From Sinomonas sp. ASV322 (GTDB lineage: Bacteria > Actinomycetota > Actinomycetes > Actinomycetales > Micrococcaceae), in assembly GCF_030908245.1 (NCBI RefSeq), contig NZ_JAVFJJ010000002.1, positions 124,001-188,000 of the forward strand: 64,000 nucleotides of DNA. The letters are read 5' to 3'. Every line of letters starts with the position of its first letter. The stretch's first letter is position 1. The position numbers were made by a program, and so were the translations under genes. Below, in pieces: positions 41,008 through 49,460 of the stretch. The notes below the pieces were generated by a model. That model had not been told where the DNA came from, made no database searches, and saw only the letters and a program-made list of their open reading frames with translations.

Positions 41008-41301
41008 GAGGAAGGAGGCCGCGGGGCGTTGACACGCACGTGAGTCCCCGCGCTCAATGTTTCGTAGACCGTGCCTTTCGGCGCGGGTTTGCGATGACGC
41101 GCCGGATCGGCTGGGGATCCTCTTCGTTCCGAACGGCAGCTCAGCTCGGACGGGACGACGCCCGCGGCACCGGGTTCCGGCGTCGCAGGGTCCAACTGGC
41201 CCCGCCGCCGGGTCTGCGAATCCGGAATCCTCGCGAAGAACACTCGTGGAGGCACGCGCGGACGCCAACTCCTTGCACGGACGCGAGAATCGTTGAACAC
41301 C

Positions 41302-41859
41302 ATGATGCGCAAATTCCTTGCCTTTCTCGTGGCGCTGCCGCTCCTGGTCTTCACCGCTGTGCAAGCGGGGGCCGCAACGGAGAAGAGCGCCTTCGACTAC
41401 CACGTGGGCGACGCCCTGATCCAGAGCCTCGGCTTCCCCGTGGGGGACAAGGCGATGGCCGAGAACGGCGACGTCGTGACCATCGTCGCCACAGGAACGT
41501 TCGATACCGTCAGCGGGACCGCGACAGGAGGCGGGACGTTCTCCCACCACGAAGTCGCTGCCGGACGAACCATCACCGGGACGTTCGTGACAACGGGGCT
41601 CATCAGCTTCCAGTCCTATGGCAACGCCACCCCGCAGGGCCTCCCGCCGTCGTTCTTCGGCGGAAAGCTCATGCTCTCCATCGTCGCGACACCCGACGTG
41701 GCACCCAACCTGCACCTGCCCGCCACGTTGACCGTCGAATGCGTTCTCGGAAACCCGCCCGCGGGCGCCGTGGAGGGCATCCGGGTCAACGTCTATGACG
41801 TGATCAACTTCAACAAGACCGTTCCGGAAAGCGGGAACAACGTCTTCATCCAGCACTAG
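41302..41859 (+). CDS. Secreted hypothetical protein
   Basis: 185 residues from ATG 41302 (ATG 41305 is equally possible; TTG 41293 is further upstream). It has a clean signal peptide: MMRKFLAFLVALPLLVFTAV followed by QAGAA. The mature part is beta-rich with a Gly/Thr segment (GTGTFDTVSGTATGGGTFSH) and no transmembrane anchor. I do not recognise a family. It sits between divergent merA and downstream merR but carries only one Cys (in TLTVECVLGN), so a metal-binding role is not evident. The Shine-Dalgarno is weak. Confidence 0.75.
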   Translation: MMRKFLAFLVALPLLVFTAVQAGAATEKSAFDYHVGDALIQSLGFPVGDKAMAENGDVVTIVATGTFDTVSGTATGGGTFSHHEVAAGRTITGTFVTTGLISFQSYGNATPQGLPPSFFGGKLMLSIVATPDVAPNLHLPATLTVECVLGNPPAGAVEGIRVNVYDVINFNKTVPESGNNVFIQH

Positions 41860-41980
41860 TTCCCCATGCGTGTGGCGCCCGCCTCGCCATCGCGAAGCGG
41901 GCACCCCGCCTGTTCCGAACGCGGGCATAGGAACCGCCTCGCCGGCGTTGGCACGGACAGACCTTTGCGAGGGAGGAACG

Positions 41981-42367
41981 ATGCACATCGCCGAGGCCGC
42001 ACACGCGGCAGGGACGACGGCGAAGACGCTGCGGTTCTACGAAGACATCGGGCTCCTGCCCGACGTCGATCGAACGCCTTCGGGCTACCGCGACTATTCG
42101 CCAGAGTCGATTCAGCGCGCGGCGTTCATCCGCAGAAGCCGCGCCTCGGGCTTGAGCCTCGAGCAGACGCGGGGCGTCCTGGCCATCCACGACGCCGGAG
42201 CGAAGCCCTGCGACGAGGTCCGGGAGCAGCTCGCCGACCAGCTGCGCTCGATCGATGCCCGCATCGCCGAGCTCCAATCGCTCAGGCACGCCGTCGCGAC
42301 CCAGCTCGCGGCCTCCGCATCGGGGCCGGCCGAATGCGCGAGCGAGGAGATCTGCAGCTACCTCTGA
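41981..42367 (+). CDS. MerR-family metal-responsive regulator
   Basis: 128 residues from ATG 41981, with GAGGGAGGA just upstream. N-terminal winged helix: AAHAAGTTAKTLRFYEDIGL, PDVDRTPSGYRDYSPESI. Then comes the dimerisation helix and a metal loop with Cys77 (KPCDEV), Cys119 and Cys125 (AECASEEICSYL). Cys77 occupies the position that is Ser in the monovalent-ion sensor CueR and Cys in MerR and ZntR, so a divalent ion such as Hg2+ is favoured. The Cys119/Cys125 spacing is shorter than the classic MerR 117/126. Probably the activator acting at the merA operator 1 kb upstream. Confidence 0.85.
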   Translation: MHIAEAAHAAGTTAKTLRFYEDIGLLPDVDRTPSGYRDYSPESIQRAAFIRRSRASGLSLEQTRGVLAIHDAGAKPCDEVREQLADQLRSIDARIAELQSLRHAVATQLAASASGPAECASEEICSYL

Positions 42368-42497
42368 CCGGGCCCGCGGGCGGCCGCCCTCACAGGAGCC
42401 GCACCGCGCCCACCGCGTCGACCAGGCACGCTGCGCCGAGTAGCTGCACGTTCCCATCGCGCCGCCCGCACCTGTAGCAAAGTGCTACATTTGAACC

Positions 42498-42839
42498 ATG
42501 ACTGCGATGCCAACGCACCCTACGCGCATCGACCATGACGTGTACGAGGCCGCCAAGGCTGAAGGCGGAAGTGCTGCCGAGAGGATCAATCGGTGGGCCC
42601 GTATCGGCCGGGAACTTGAGGCCACAAGCACCGGTTCAGCCGTGGCCCGAGTGTTGGCAGGCAACGGCTCGTATGATGCTCTGGCCGAGCGGGAGCAGGC
42701 CTTGGTCCGGGCAGCGTGGGACGAGCGGATCGCGGCAGCGCTCGCGTCGCTGACCTTCGAGCAGGAACTGCTCGCCGCCGGTGAGGCGTGGGCCGAAGCT
42801 GATGACGAGGGCAACCTCGTCATCAGGGGCGGCGAGTGA
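42498..42839 (+). CDS. ParD-like antitoxin of a zeta-type toxin pair
   Basis: 113 residues. The N-terminal part (THPTRIDHDVYEAAKAEGGS followed by AAERINRWARIGRELEA) resembles the ParD-like family of putative antitoxins (a short ribbon-helix-helix-type DNA-binding segment). The acidic C-terminus (EAWAEADDEGNLVIRGGE) would be the toxin-binding tail. It overlaps the toxin start by 4 bp (GTGA), the usual coupling of antitoxin then toxin. No clear Shine-Dalgarno precedes the ATG, and the upstream region holds an AT-rich step (AGCAAAGTGCTACATTTGAA) that may hold the promoter. Confidence 0.75.
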   Translation: MTAMPTHPTRIDHDVYEAAKAEGGSAAERINRWARIGRELEATSTGSAVARVLAGNGSYDALAEREQALVRAAWDERIAAALASLTFEQELLAAGEAWAEADDEGNLVIRGGE

Positions 42840-43411
42840 ATTCACCCGTCCTGCATCTTCTCGCCGGTCCCAACGGGGCCGGCAAAACGACCTTCGTTGA
42901 ACGGGTCCTCGGCCCAAGCACCGGACTGCCTTTCATCAATGCCGATGCCATCGCTGCCCAGAGGTGGCCCGGCACCGAGCTAGAGCACGCCTACGAGGCG
43001 GCAAGGGCCGCGGACGAGCAGCGAAATAGGCTGCTGGCGGCCGGGGCGTCATTCATCACCGAAACCGTGTTCAGCCATCCGAGCAAGGTCGAGCTCGTCG
43101 AACAGGCTGCCGCCCTGCGGTACCTCGTCACCCTGCACGTGATCCTGATTCCCGAGGAGACCACCGTCCGACGCGTCGAGTACAGGGCTTCCCACGGCGG
43201 CCACGGTGTTCCCGAGGACAAGATCCGCGGCCGCTACTCGAGGCTCTGGTCCCATATCGCGACCGCACGGCTGGTTGCCGACCGGGCCAGGTTCTACGAC
43301 AACAGCAGGGCCGCAAGCCCATTCCGATTGGTTGCCGTGTACGAGCATGGCATCGAGGCAGGGTACTCCCATTGGCCGAAATGGACGCCGCCCGCGCTGA
43401 CTTCGGTTTAA
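42836..43411 (+). CDS. Zeta-toxin family P-loop kinase
   Basis: 191 residues, starting with GTG. Walker A LLAGPNGAGKTTF (residues 8-20, Lys17), the substrate-side segment FITETVFSHPSKVEL and the conserved RRVEYRASHGGHGVPEDKIRGRY block with Arg residues that contact phosphate. This matches the short chromosomal zeta-like/AAA proteins that phosphorylate UDP-N-acetyl sugars in characterised plasmid members. The toxic activity of these short relatives is unproven. Coupled to the ParD-like gene before it. Confidence 0.82.
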   Translation: MNSPVLHLLAGPNGAGKTTFVERVLGPSTGLPFINADAIAAQRWPGTELEHAYEAARAADEQRNRLLAAGASFITETVFSHPSKVELVEQAAALRYLVTLHVILIPEETTVRRVEYRASHGGHGVPEDKIRGRYSRLWSHIATARLVADRARFYDNSRAASPFRLVAVYEHGIEAGYSHWPKWTPPALTSV

Positions 43412-43430
43412 CGCATGCCTGCGGCGACTC

Positions 43431-44321
43431 TCATCCCGCCGTCTGAGGGTCCATCGCCCTCAGAACCTCCGCAAGCCCGGTGATCGGGAGATCCGGGAAC
43501 TCGGCACGGGTGGGGCCGACGTCGAACGCGGCACCCCCCGAATCCATCCACAGCGCCGCCTCCGCCATCCGCGCCATGAAGGGCGAGAACGGGCGGGCGA
43601 CGGCCCCCATCGCCCTGAGCGCGGCGATCGGTATCCGCCGCACGTGCCCACGACCTGCGCGCGCCACGAGCGCGGCCGCGAGTCCGTTGAACGTGTGCGT
43701 CTCCGAGCCCCACTCGATCGACCGATTCCGCAGCGCCGGGTCCGCGAGCGCGCGGCGGACGATCCCGGCGGCGTCGGCCGTTGACGTGAACGTGACGTCC
43801 GCGCGACCCGAGCCGAAGACCGGGACGATGCCCTTGGACGCGAGCGCCCCGCCGAGGACATCGAGCTGCTGCTCGAGGCTCGCCCCCAGCCTGATCACCG
43901 TCCAGGCCACCCCCGAGGTCTTCACGGCTTCCTCCGCAGCGTGCTTCATCCTGAGGAACTCGAGGGGCGCATCCGGTGCGGCGCCGACCATCGACATCAT
44001 GACGATGTGCTCGACGCCGGCCTGCGCGGCGGCCGCCGTGAGCCGAAGCGCGCCATCGCGGTCCACGCTCCTGGGGTCGCCACCTCGGGCCAGGCCGAAC
44101 CCCGACGCCGCGAACACCACTTTCCGGACGCCGTCGACCGCCCGTTCGCAGTCCGTACCCGAGGCGAGGTCGCCGCGGACACGTTCGACGCCGTCGTGCG
44201 CTTCTTCGGGGATGGGCTGGGAGATGCCGCGCGAGAAGGTGCGCACGGCCTCGCCGGCGTCCGCGAGGTCGGCAACGAGCCGTCGGCCGAGGCGGCCCGT
44301 TCCGCCGGCGACGAGGATCAA
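43431..44321 (-). CDS. NmrA-like NAD(P)-binding SDR protein (paralogue 1)
   Basis: 296 residues, TTG start. Atypical short-chain dehydrogenase with the N-terminal motif ILVAGGTGRLGRRLV (2-16), HIVMMSMVGAAPDAP in place of a catalytic Ser-Tyr-Lys set, and WTVIRLGASLEQ. Such proteins act as NAD(P)H sensors or quinone/nitroreductase-like enzymes. It overlaps the upstream NTF2-like gene by 4 bp (TTGA), so the two form an operon facing the TetR gene. A close paralogue is encoded at 49461. Confidence 0.82.
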   Translation of the reverse strand: MILVAGGTGRLGRRLVADLADAGEAVRTFSRGISQPIPEEAHDGVERVRGDLASGTDCERAVDGVRKVVFAASGFGLARGGDPRSVDRDGALRLTAAAAQAGVEHIVMMSMVGAAPDAPLEFLRMKHAAEEAVKTSGVAWTVIRLGASLEQQLDVLGGALASKGIVPVFGSGRADVTFTSTADAAGIVRRALADPALRNRSIEWGSETHTFNGLAAALVARAGRGHVRRIPIAALRAMGAVARPFSPFMARMAEAALWMDSGGAAFDVGPTRAEFPDLPITGLAEVLRAMDPQTAG

Positions 44322-44764
44322 CGCTGGCCTCCTGTGGACGCTCCGCTCGCTGCGCGGATCGCGTCGTCGACATCACCTGAGCCTTGGTCTACCGGCTCCA
44401 CATAGAAGCGGACGGCGGCGAGCAGATTGTCGCGGACGGCGAAGAGGGAGACGCCGGTCATCTGGACGGCCACGCCATCGCGCCGAGTGCCCTCGTTGCT
44501 CCACTCCATCCACACCGTGCCGTCCGGGGCAGTCGTCGCAGCGTGCACGGTGACGCGGAGGTCGGGGACGCCTGCGAAGAGGCTTTCCCAGTTCTTCCGC
44601 ACCTGGGCGCTGCCCGTGAAGCTGCGGGCTGGGTGGTTGGGGGTGACGTTCTCGTAGTCGTCGGCGAACTCGGCGAGCATTGCGTCGAGGTCGTGGCGGT
44701 TGGCGGCGTCGACCATGCGGCGGACCGGCCCGTCGGGAAGGAGTTCTATTCCTGACGCGTCCAT
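44318..44764 (-). CDS. SnoaL/NTF2-like fold protein
   Basis: 148 residues. Cone-shaped NTF2-like domain: RRMVDAANRHDLDAMLAEFA, then VTPNHPARSFTGSAQVRKNW and PDGTVWMEWSNEGTRRDG, with the last strands ending in RFYVEPVD. Members include polyketide cyclases, isomerases and carriers, and the residues here do not settle which. First gene of the pair with the NAD-binding protein and divergent from the TetR gene, hence probably its target. Confidence 0.8.
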   Translation of the reverse strand: MDASGIELLPDGPVRRMVDAANRHDLDAMLAEFADDYENVTPNHPARSFTGSAQVRKNWESLFAGVPDLRVTVHAATTAPDGTVWMEWSNEGTRRDGVAVQMTGVSLFAVRDNLLAAVRFYVEPVDQGSGDVDDAIRAASGASTGGQR

Positions 44765-44816
44765 GAGGTGCTCCTGTAGTGGTGGGGATGGGCGGAGGCT
44801 GGTACGCTCATTTCAA

Positions 44817-44830
44817 TACAGCGAACTGTA
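44817..44830. promoter_or_regulatory. TetR-type operator between TetR gene and NTF2-like operon
   Basis: TACAGCGAACTGTA is a perfect 5-4-5 palindrome, extended by A/T at the next-but-one base on each side. It lies 52 bp from the NTF2-like start and 20 bp from the TetR start, so one site could control both. Confidence 0.55.
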
Positions 44831-44850
44831 CTGATTGGAGTATAGGCCTC

Positions 44851-45501
44851 GTGTCAGAAGCGGTCAAAGGGTCCGGCGGGGTCCGCAACTACGACTCGTC
44901 GCGCCGAAGGGAACGGGCCAACGAGTCGCGTCGTGAGGTCCTCTCCCGTGCACGCGAGCTCCTGCTATCGCAGGGATTCGGCACGACGACGATCGCGCAG
45001 ATTGCGCGCGCGGCCGGAGTCTCGGGCGAGTTTGTCTACAAGAATTTCGGCGGAAAACCCGGGCTCGTGCGCGCCATCTACGACGAGAGCCTGCTCGGGA
45101 TTGCAGACACTCCCGCCGAGGCCCGGTCGGATCGCGCGCAACAGACCGAGACCGACCCGCGGGCCCTCATGGCCCAGTTTGGCCGGTTCGTCGCCGAGAT
45201 CAGCCCACTCGGCTCGCCCGTCCTGCTGCTCATCCGCGACGCCGCGGCGAGCGGCGACGCCGACATGGCCGTGCTCCTGCGCGAAGTCGACGATCTGCGA
45301 TACCAGCGCATGCTGCACAACGCACGCCAGGTGATCTCGCGCGAGCTGCTCCGTCCCGGCCTGAGCGAGGCCGAAACCGCCGACGTCTTCTTCGCGATGA
45401 CATCTGCAGAGCTCTACGAGACCCTCGTCCTCAAACGCGGGTGGACTCCCGAGCGCCTCGGACGGTTCGTCGAGGCGACGCTCGTGGCACAACTGCTGTG
45501 A
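44851..45501 (+). CDS. TetR-family regulator
   Basis: 216 residues from GTG 44851, with TTGGAG upstream; the open frame begins earlier but passes through the operator. N-terminal helix-turn-helix ILLSQGFGTTTIAQIARAAG-type: RELLLSQGFGTTTIAQIARA followed by SGEFVYKNFGGKPGLVRAIY. The C-terminal domain has 2-3 Leu-rich helices (SPLGSPVLLLIRDAAASGDA) and an unknown ligand pocket. Likely represses the divergent NTF2-like/NAD-binding operon through the palindrome at 44817. Confidence 0.85.
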   Translation: MSEAVKGSGGVRNYDSSRRRERANESRREVLSRARELLLSQGFGTTTIAQIARAAGVSGEFVYKNFGGKPGLVRAIYDESLLGIADTPAEARSDRAQQTETDPRALMAQFGRFVAEISPLGSPVLLLIRDAAASGDADMAVLLREVDDLRYQRMLHNARQVISRELLRPGLSEAETADVFFAMTSAELYETLVLKRGWTPERLGRFVEATLVAQLL

Positions 45502-45537
45502 GGTCGCCCTGACGCGCGCCAACGCCGCGCACGGCGG

Positions 45538-45786
45538 CTACGGGGCGTGCGGAGCGACGGGGGCCGGTCCTGGGCGCGGCGAGGGCACGGGATACACCTG
45601 CGACGGGACGTGTCCGGACCCGGAGGCCGCCTGCGCGGCCGCGGATCCAGCGCCCACCGCGACGAGCAGCACAATCGTGCACACGGCCGGCCATGCGTGC
45701 GCGTAGGGGCGGGCGCCGTCCGCCCCTACGCGCCTGTGCGATGCGGGGCGGAGCGCGGGGGGCAGGTGATCGATCCGGGTGCTCAT
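45538..45786 (-). CDS. Small predicted membrane or exported protein
   Basis: 82 residues from ATG 45786, preceded by GTGAAGGC. One hydrophobic segment (WPAVCTIVLLVAVGAGSAAA, about 33-52) is followed by a Pro/Ala-rich tail. No family recognised. It is divergent from the sensor kinase gene. High GC makes chance frames common, so this is a weak call based on the ribosome site and the clean hydrophobic helix. Confidence 0.4.
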   Translation of the reverse strand: MSTRIDHLPPALRPASHRRVGADGARPYAHAWPAVCTIVLLVAVGAGSAAAQAASGSGHVPSQVYPVPSPRPGPAPVAPHAP

Positions 45787-45888
45787 GCCTTCACGGTAGG
45801 TATGGTCCGCAGCCGCGGGCATCGGCGGAACCACCAGACTTCGGTTCGCTGGAACCACGGATAGCGCGGTGCCAGCGCCGGGGGGAGA

Positions 45889-47385
45889 ATGCGAGGCGTG
45901 ACGAGCTTGCGCGCAGCGACGCGTCGTCGGATCTGGCTCGCCGCCGCGGCGCTGAGCCTCGCATGGGCGGTCGGCGGCGCGGCGATCGGTGCAGGCCACG
46001 GGTGGGGCGGCGACCATCTGCTTGAGTTCCTCTCCTGTCTCGCCTTCCTGCTGTCCGGCCTGTTCGCGATCCACCGACGATCCGGCAATCCGATCGGCGT
46101 GCTTCTGGTCGTCTACGGATTCGTCTTCTACCTGGGCTTCTGGGCGAGCCTGTTCCCGCCCGTCCTCGAGGCGCTGTCGGCGGTCGCGGTCGGCGCCGCC
46201 AATGCACTGCTCGTGCACATCGCCGTCATCTACCCGACCGGGCGTGCCGTGGCGCGGTTCGGGCGTGTGCTGACGTTCGCGGTGTACACGTGGAACATCA
46301 CCTTGTACGCCGCCCTGGAGGTGACGCTCGACCGGTCGCCGTGGCAGTGCGACGCGAGCCACTACTGCCGGGCCACGCTATCGCTCTGGCTCTGGCCGTC
46401 AGCGGACATCGAGCGGACGGTGTGGACGTTGCTCAACGCGAGCACTCCGATCATTGTCGCCCTCATCGCGCTCGCGCTCCGGCAGCGGTGGCGGTTGTCT
46501 TCCGTGGCCGAGCGGGCTGGTCTGCGTCCCTCGTGGATCGCGCTGGTCGTGCTGGGCGGCGCGACCTCCGTGAAAGCAGTCGGAGGCCTCATCCACCTCT
46601 CCGACATGTGGGCGCGAACGCTCGCAGACCTCCAGGTGCTAGCCCAGCTCGCGGCACCGATCGTCATCGTGTACGGGCTCGTGCACTCCCAGCTCGCCGA
46701 ACTCGCGCGGCGGAACGCGGAACTCGCCGAGACCGTCCAGGCGCAGCTGCTGGAGGTGCGCGCCTCACGAGCGCGCATCGTGGCCGCCGGCGACACCGAA
46801 CGGCGGCGCGTCGAGCGCGACCTGCACGACGGCGCCCAGCAGCGGCTGCTGTCCGTCATCGTGGCCCTGCGCGCAGCCGAGCGCAAGGCCCTGGCGGGAT
46901 CCCCCGGCACGGCGGCGATGATCGCGCAAGCAGGCGATGAACTGCGGGCGGCCATCGAGGAGCTGCGCGCGATCGCCCGCGGCATCCATCCTTCGATCCT
47001 CACCGATGCCGGACTCGGACCCGCGGTGCGCGCGCTTGCGGATCGCTCTCCCATTCCAGTAGGCGACCTGCAGGTGCCGGCCGGGAGGCTGCCCCCGACC
47101 ATCGAGGTGACCGCATACTTCGTGGTGGCAGAGGCGCTCGCGAATGCCGCCAAGCATGCGCAGGCTGCGACGGTCGCGATCCGTGTCGAGCGGAATGCCG
47201 GACTCCTGCATGTCGTGGTCTCGGACGACGGCGTCGGCGGTGCGGCCTTCGCCCGGGGCTCCGGCCTTCGCGGCCTTGCCGATCGCGTGGCCGCGGTCAG
47301 CGGCGGGCTCGACGTCGTGAGCGCGCCCGGCGCGGGCACGGTCATCCGCGCGACGATTCCGCTCGCCGAGGCGGTGCGGGCATGA
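45889..47385 (+). CDS. NarL-family sensor histidine kinase
   Basis: 498 residues. The N-terminal half has about seven or eight hydrophobic segments (for example FLSCLAFLLSGLFAI, GVLLVVYGFVFYLGFWASLF), making a multi-pass membrane sensor without a large external domain. HisKA_3 dimerisation box ERRRVERDLHDGAQQRL with phospho-acceptor His313, then an HATPase domain: VVAEALANAAKHAQAA (N box), SDDGVGGAAF (G1) and GSGLRGLADRVAAV (G2). Coupled by a 4-bp overlap to the response regulator. The signal is unknown. Start ATG 45889 sits very close to GGGGGAG; GTG 45898 is possible. Confidence 0.9.
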   Translation: MRGVTSLRAATRRRIWLAAAALSLAWAVGGAAIGAGHGWGGDHLLEFLSCLAFLLSGLFAIHRRSGNPIGVLLVVYGFVFYLGFWASLFPPVLEALSAVAVGAANALLVHIAVIYPTGRAVARFGRVLTFAVYTWNITLYAALEVTLDRSPWQCDASHYCRATLSLWLWPSADIERTVWTLLNASTPIIVALIALALRQRWRLSSVAERAGLRPSWIALVVLGGATSVKAVGGLIHLSDMWARTLADLQVLAQLAAPIVIVYGLVHSQLAELARRNAELAETVQAQLLEVRASRARIVAAGDTERRRVERDLHDGAQQRLLSVIVALRAAERKALAGSPGTAAMIAQAGDELRAAIEELRAIARGIHPSILTDAGLGPAVRALADRSPIPVGDLQVPAGRLPPTIEVTAYFVVAEALANAAKHAQAATVAIRVERNAGLLHVVVSDDGVGGAAFARGSGLRGLADRVAAVSGGLDVVSAPGAGTVIRATIPLAEAVRA

Positions 47386-48041
47386 GAGTCGTGATCGCGG
47401 ATGATGCCCCGCTGTTCCGGACCGCGGTGGCGCACCTGCTGGCCGACGCCGGGGTCGAGGTCGTCGCCCAGGCGGCCGATGTGCCCACGCTCGTCGCGGC
47501 CGTCGAGACGCATCGGCCCGATGTGGTCGTCGTCGACGTGCGGATGCCGCCCACCTTCACCGTCGAAGGCTTGGAAGGCGCCCGCATGCTGCGCAATGCG
47601 CACCCCCGGCAGGCCATCGTCATGCTGTCGCAGCACGTCGAGTCGCATTACGTCGCCGAACTGCTGCGCGACGGCGCTGCCGGGCTCGGCTACCTGCTGA
47701 AGGAGCGGGTGGCGGACGGCGACGAGCTGATCGAGGCACTCGAGCGGGTCGCGGCAGGCGGCTCGGTCATCGACGCTGCCGTCGTGGAGGCGATGCTCTC
47801 CGCCGCGACCGCGAACGACCCGCTCGCGACACTGAGCGAGCGCGAGGGCGAGGTCCTCGAGCTCATAGCCCAGGGCCGCTCGAATGCGGCGATCGCCCGG
47901 CGCCTGTTCCTGACCGCCCGCACGGTGGAATCGCACATCCGCAGCATCTTCGCCAAGCTCGGACTGCCCGAAGAACACGACGACAATCGTCGAGTGCTCG
48001 CGGTCCTCACGTATGTGCGGCGGCCGAGGCGCACGCACTGA
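47382..48041 (+). CDS. NarL/LuxR-type response regulator
   Basis: 219 residues. Receiver domain with acidic pair Asp7/Asp8, phospho-acceptor Asp52 (VVVVDVRMPP), Ser in VMLSQHVES and Lys in YLLKERVADG. The C-terminal LuxR helix-turn-helix reads LSEREGEVLELIAQGRSNAA, IARRLFLTARTVESHIRSIF. Immediately downstream partner of the histidine kinase. The targets are not evident. Confidence 0.92.
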   Translation: MRVVIADDAPLFRTAVAHLLADAGVEVVAQAADVPTLVAAVETHRPDVVVVDVRMPPTFTVEGLEGARMLRNAHPRQAIVMLSQHVESHYVAELLRDGAAGLGYLLKERVADGDELIEALERVAAGGSVIDAAVVEAMLSAATANDPLATLSEREGEVLELIAQGRSNAAIARRLFLTARTVESHIRSIFAKLGLPEEHDDNRRVLAVLTYVRRPRRTH

Positions 48042-48048
48042 ACGCGCT

Positions 48049-48231
48049 CTGGTGCCGCTGTCACAGCGGGAATCGGAGATCCCCCGGCACGTGGCGGAGG
48101 CCTCCACGAACCCCGAGATCGCCGAGCTGCCGTACGGGTCCGAGCGCACCGTCGAGCACCATGTGCGCGGCATCCTCCACAAGCTCGTCTTGCCGAACCG
48201 CGCCGCCAAAGCTGCGTGGGTTGTACGTTCC
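48049..48231 (+). pseudogene. Remnant of a LuxR-family HTH domain
   Basis: In one frame 48049-48231 reads LSQRESEIPRHVAEASTNPE, IAELPYGSERTVEHHVRGIL, HKLVLPNRAAKAAWV. This is a LuxR/GerE helix-turn-helix with out-of-family Pro substitutions (EIP for EIL, ELPYGS for ELLYVS) and no N-terminal domain or start of its own. The frame runs on into unrelated sequence. It begins 8 bp after the intact response regulator stop, so it looks like the tail of a lost LuxR-type gene. Confidence 0.65.
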
Positions 48232-48591
48232 CCCCGGTATGAGCTCCGTGCACGGCGGGCCGGAAACGCCCGCTCCTCGCGAATTGCGTGTTTCCCCCGA
48301 TGCGCGGGCCGGGGGAACGCGATGCTGAGCTCGAGCGGTGCCGCATCAGAACGGCGCCACCCGAACGGAGCAGGGAAGCGCAGGGAGTGCGTGATTCTTA
48401 AGCGCGTTTGAGGGAGCCGCTGCGAGCCTCGATGCGTGCCACATCGATCAAGCGCCACGCGTCGACGACAACATGTCGCTCGGGCCCGTCCGACTCGGTG
48501 CGCATGCAGATCCTCGCAAATTGCGTAGTTCCACGGATGTGCGCGGAATGAGGCAATCGTATCGTCGGAGCAAAGCGGAAGGAGAGTCCCC

Positions 48592-49299
48592 ATGGATGCA
48601 AGAAGTGTCGCCCATTGGTTTCTGTCCAGGCGGACGACGCGCAATACAAGAACCATTCTGGGATGTGCCGCTGCCACAGCGGTTCTGGCGGTGTCTGCCT
48701 GTGCCGTTCCAGCTCCGGCTCCGGCACCCTCCTCGAGCGTACCGACAACATCCGCCGCCCCGACGGGGTCCCCCAGCCTGTACGCTTACACGTCCAAGGA
48801 CTTCTCGGTTCCCCTCACGCTGAAAGTGGATCGCATCCTGGGCACTGCTCCCGGGCAGGACACACCGGGACTCCTGACTTGGACGTCGCAGGACAACGGT
48901 GACAGCCGAATCCGGTTCCTGGTACCCGTTGAGGTCTACCCTCCCGGCGGTACCGCGGCCGTGCCCCCGCCGGAAGACTTCATCGGATACATCCGCAGCC
49001 TCGCCGGCCACGGCGCGGTGTACACGGACCAATCAACCCTGCAGATCAATGGAGCCGAAGCCATCATGATGACGGCCACCACCGCGGCTCCCATGGACGG
49101 CTCCCTCGGCTGTCCGGCGACAGGGCTGGACAGAACGGAACAATGTTTCGGCCTGCAGCCGGACTACACGCTTCGGCTCGCAGCCATGAAAGTGAACGGA
49201 AAGCCGCTCCTCGCGTGGGCACGCACTGACAATGCCCGTCCGGACAAGGACTTCTTCCCCACCTTCGAGGCGATGCTCAAGACAGTGGGCTTCCGCTGA
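48592..49299 (+). CDS. Putative lipoprotein
   Basis: 235 residues, with GGAAGGAG 8 bases before the ATG. N-terminal Arg-rich stretch, hydrophobic helix and lipobox VSAC with lipidation Cys37, then a Pro/Ser/Ala-rich spacer (PAPAPAPSSSVPTTSAAPTG). The mature domain is a single alpha/beta unit (YTSKDFSVPLTLKVDRI, CPATGLDRTEQCFGL with two Cys) resembling small actinobacterial surface lipoproteins of unknown role. The 360 bp before it contain only the LuxR remnant and its own promoter region. Confidence 0.8.
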   Translation: MDARSVAHWFLSRRTTRNTRTILGCAAATAVLAVSACAVPAPAPAPSSSVPTTSAAPTGSPSLYAYTSKDFSVPLTLKVDRILGTAPGQDTPGLLTWTSQDNGDSRIRFLVPVEVYPPGGTAAVPPPEDFIGYIRSLAGHGAVYTDQSTLQINGAEAIMMTATTAAPMDGSLGCPATGLDRTEQCFGLQPDYTLRLAAMKVNGKPLLAWARTDNARPDKDFFPTFEAMLKTVGFR

Positions 49300-49460
49300 G
49301 CCCGGCCATCCTTTCCATCCTCGCCGTCAAAGGACAAAACCTCGCATGTGTTGCTTTCGACCCGGGGATCGTTTGAGCAGACAAACACCGGCTCACGAGG
49401 CTCGTCGGGGGAATCAACTTCTGAACCCATACCAACGGCCACTGCATCAAGGGAAAGACC

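Noticed and set aside
45538-46362. 274-codon minus-strand frame over the sensor kinase start
   Set aside because: Its first two thirds are antisense to the membrane domain of the kinase. Only the last 82 codons have a ribosome site and are kept as a weak separate call.
46362-48677. 771-codon minus-strand frame across the kinase, regulator and lipoprotein leader
   Set aside because: Antisense to a well-supported two-component system; composition is Arg/Ser/Ala-rich without domains.
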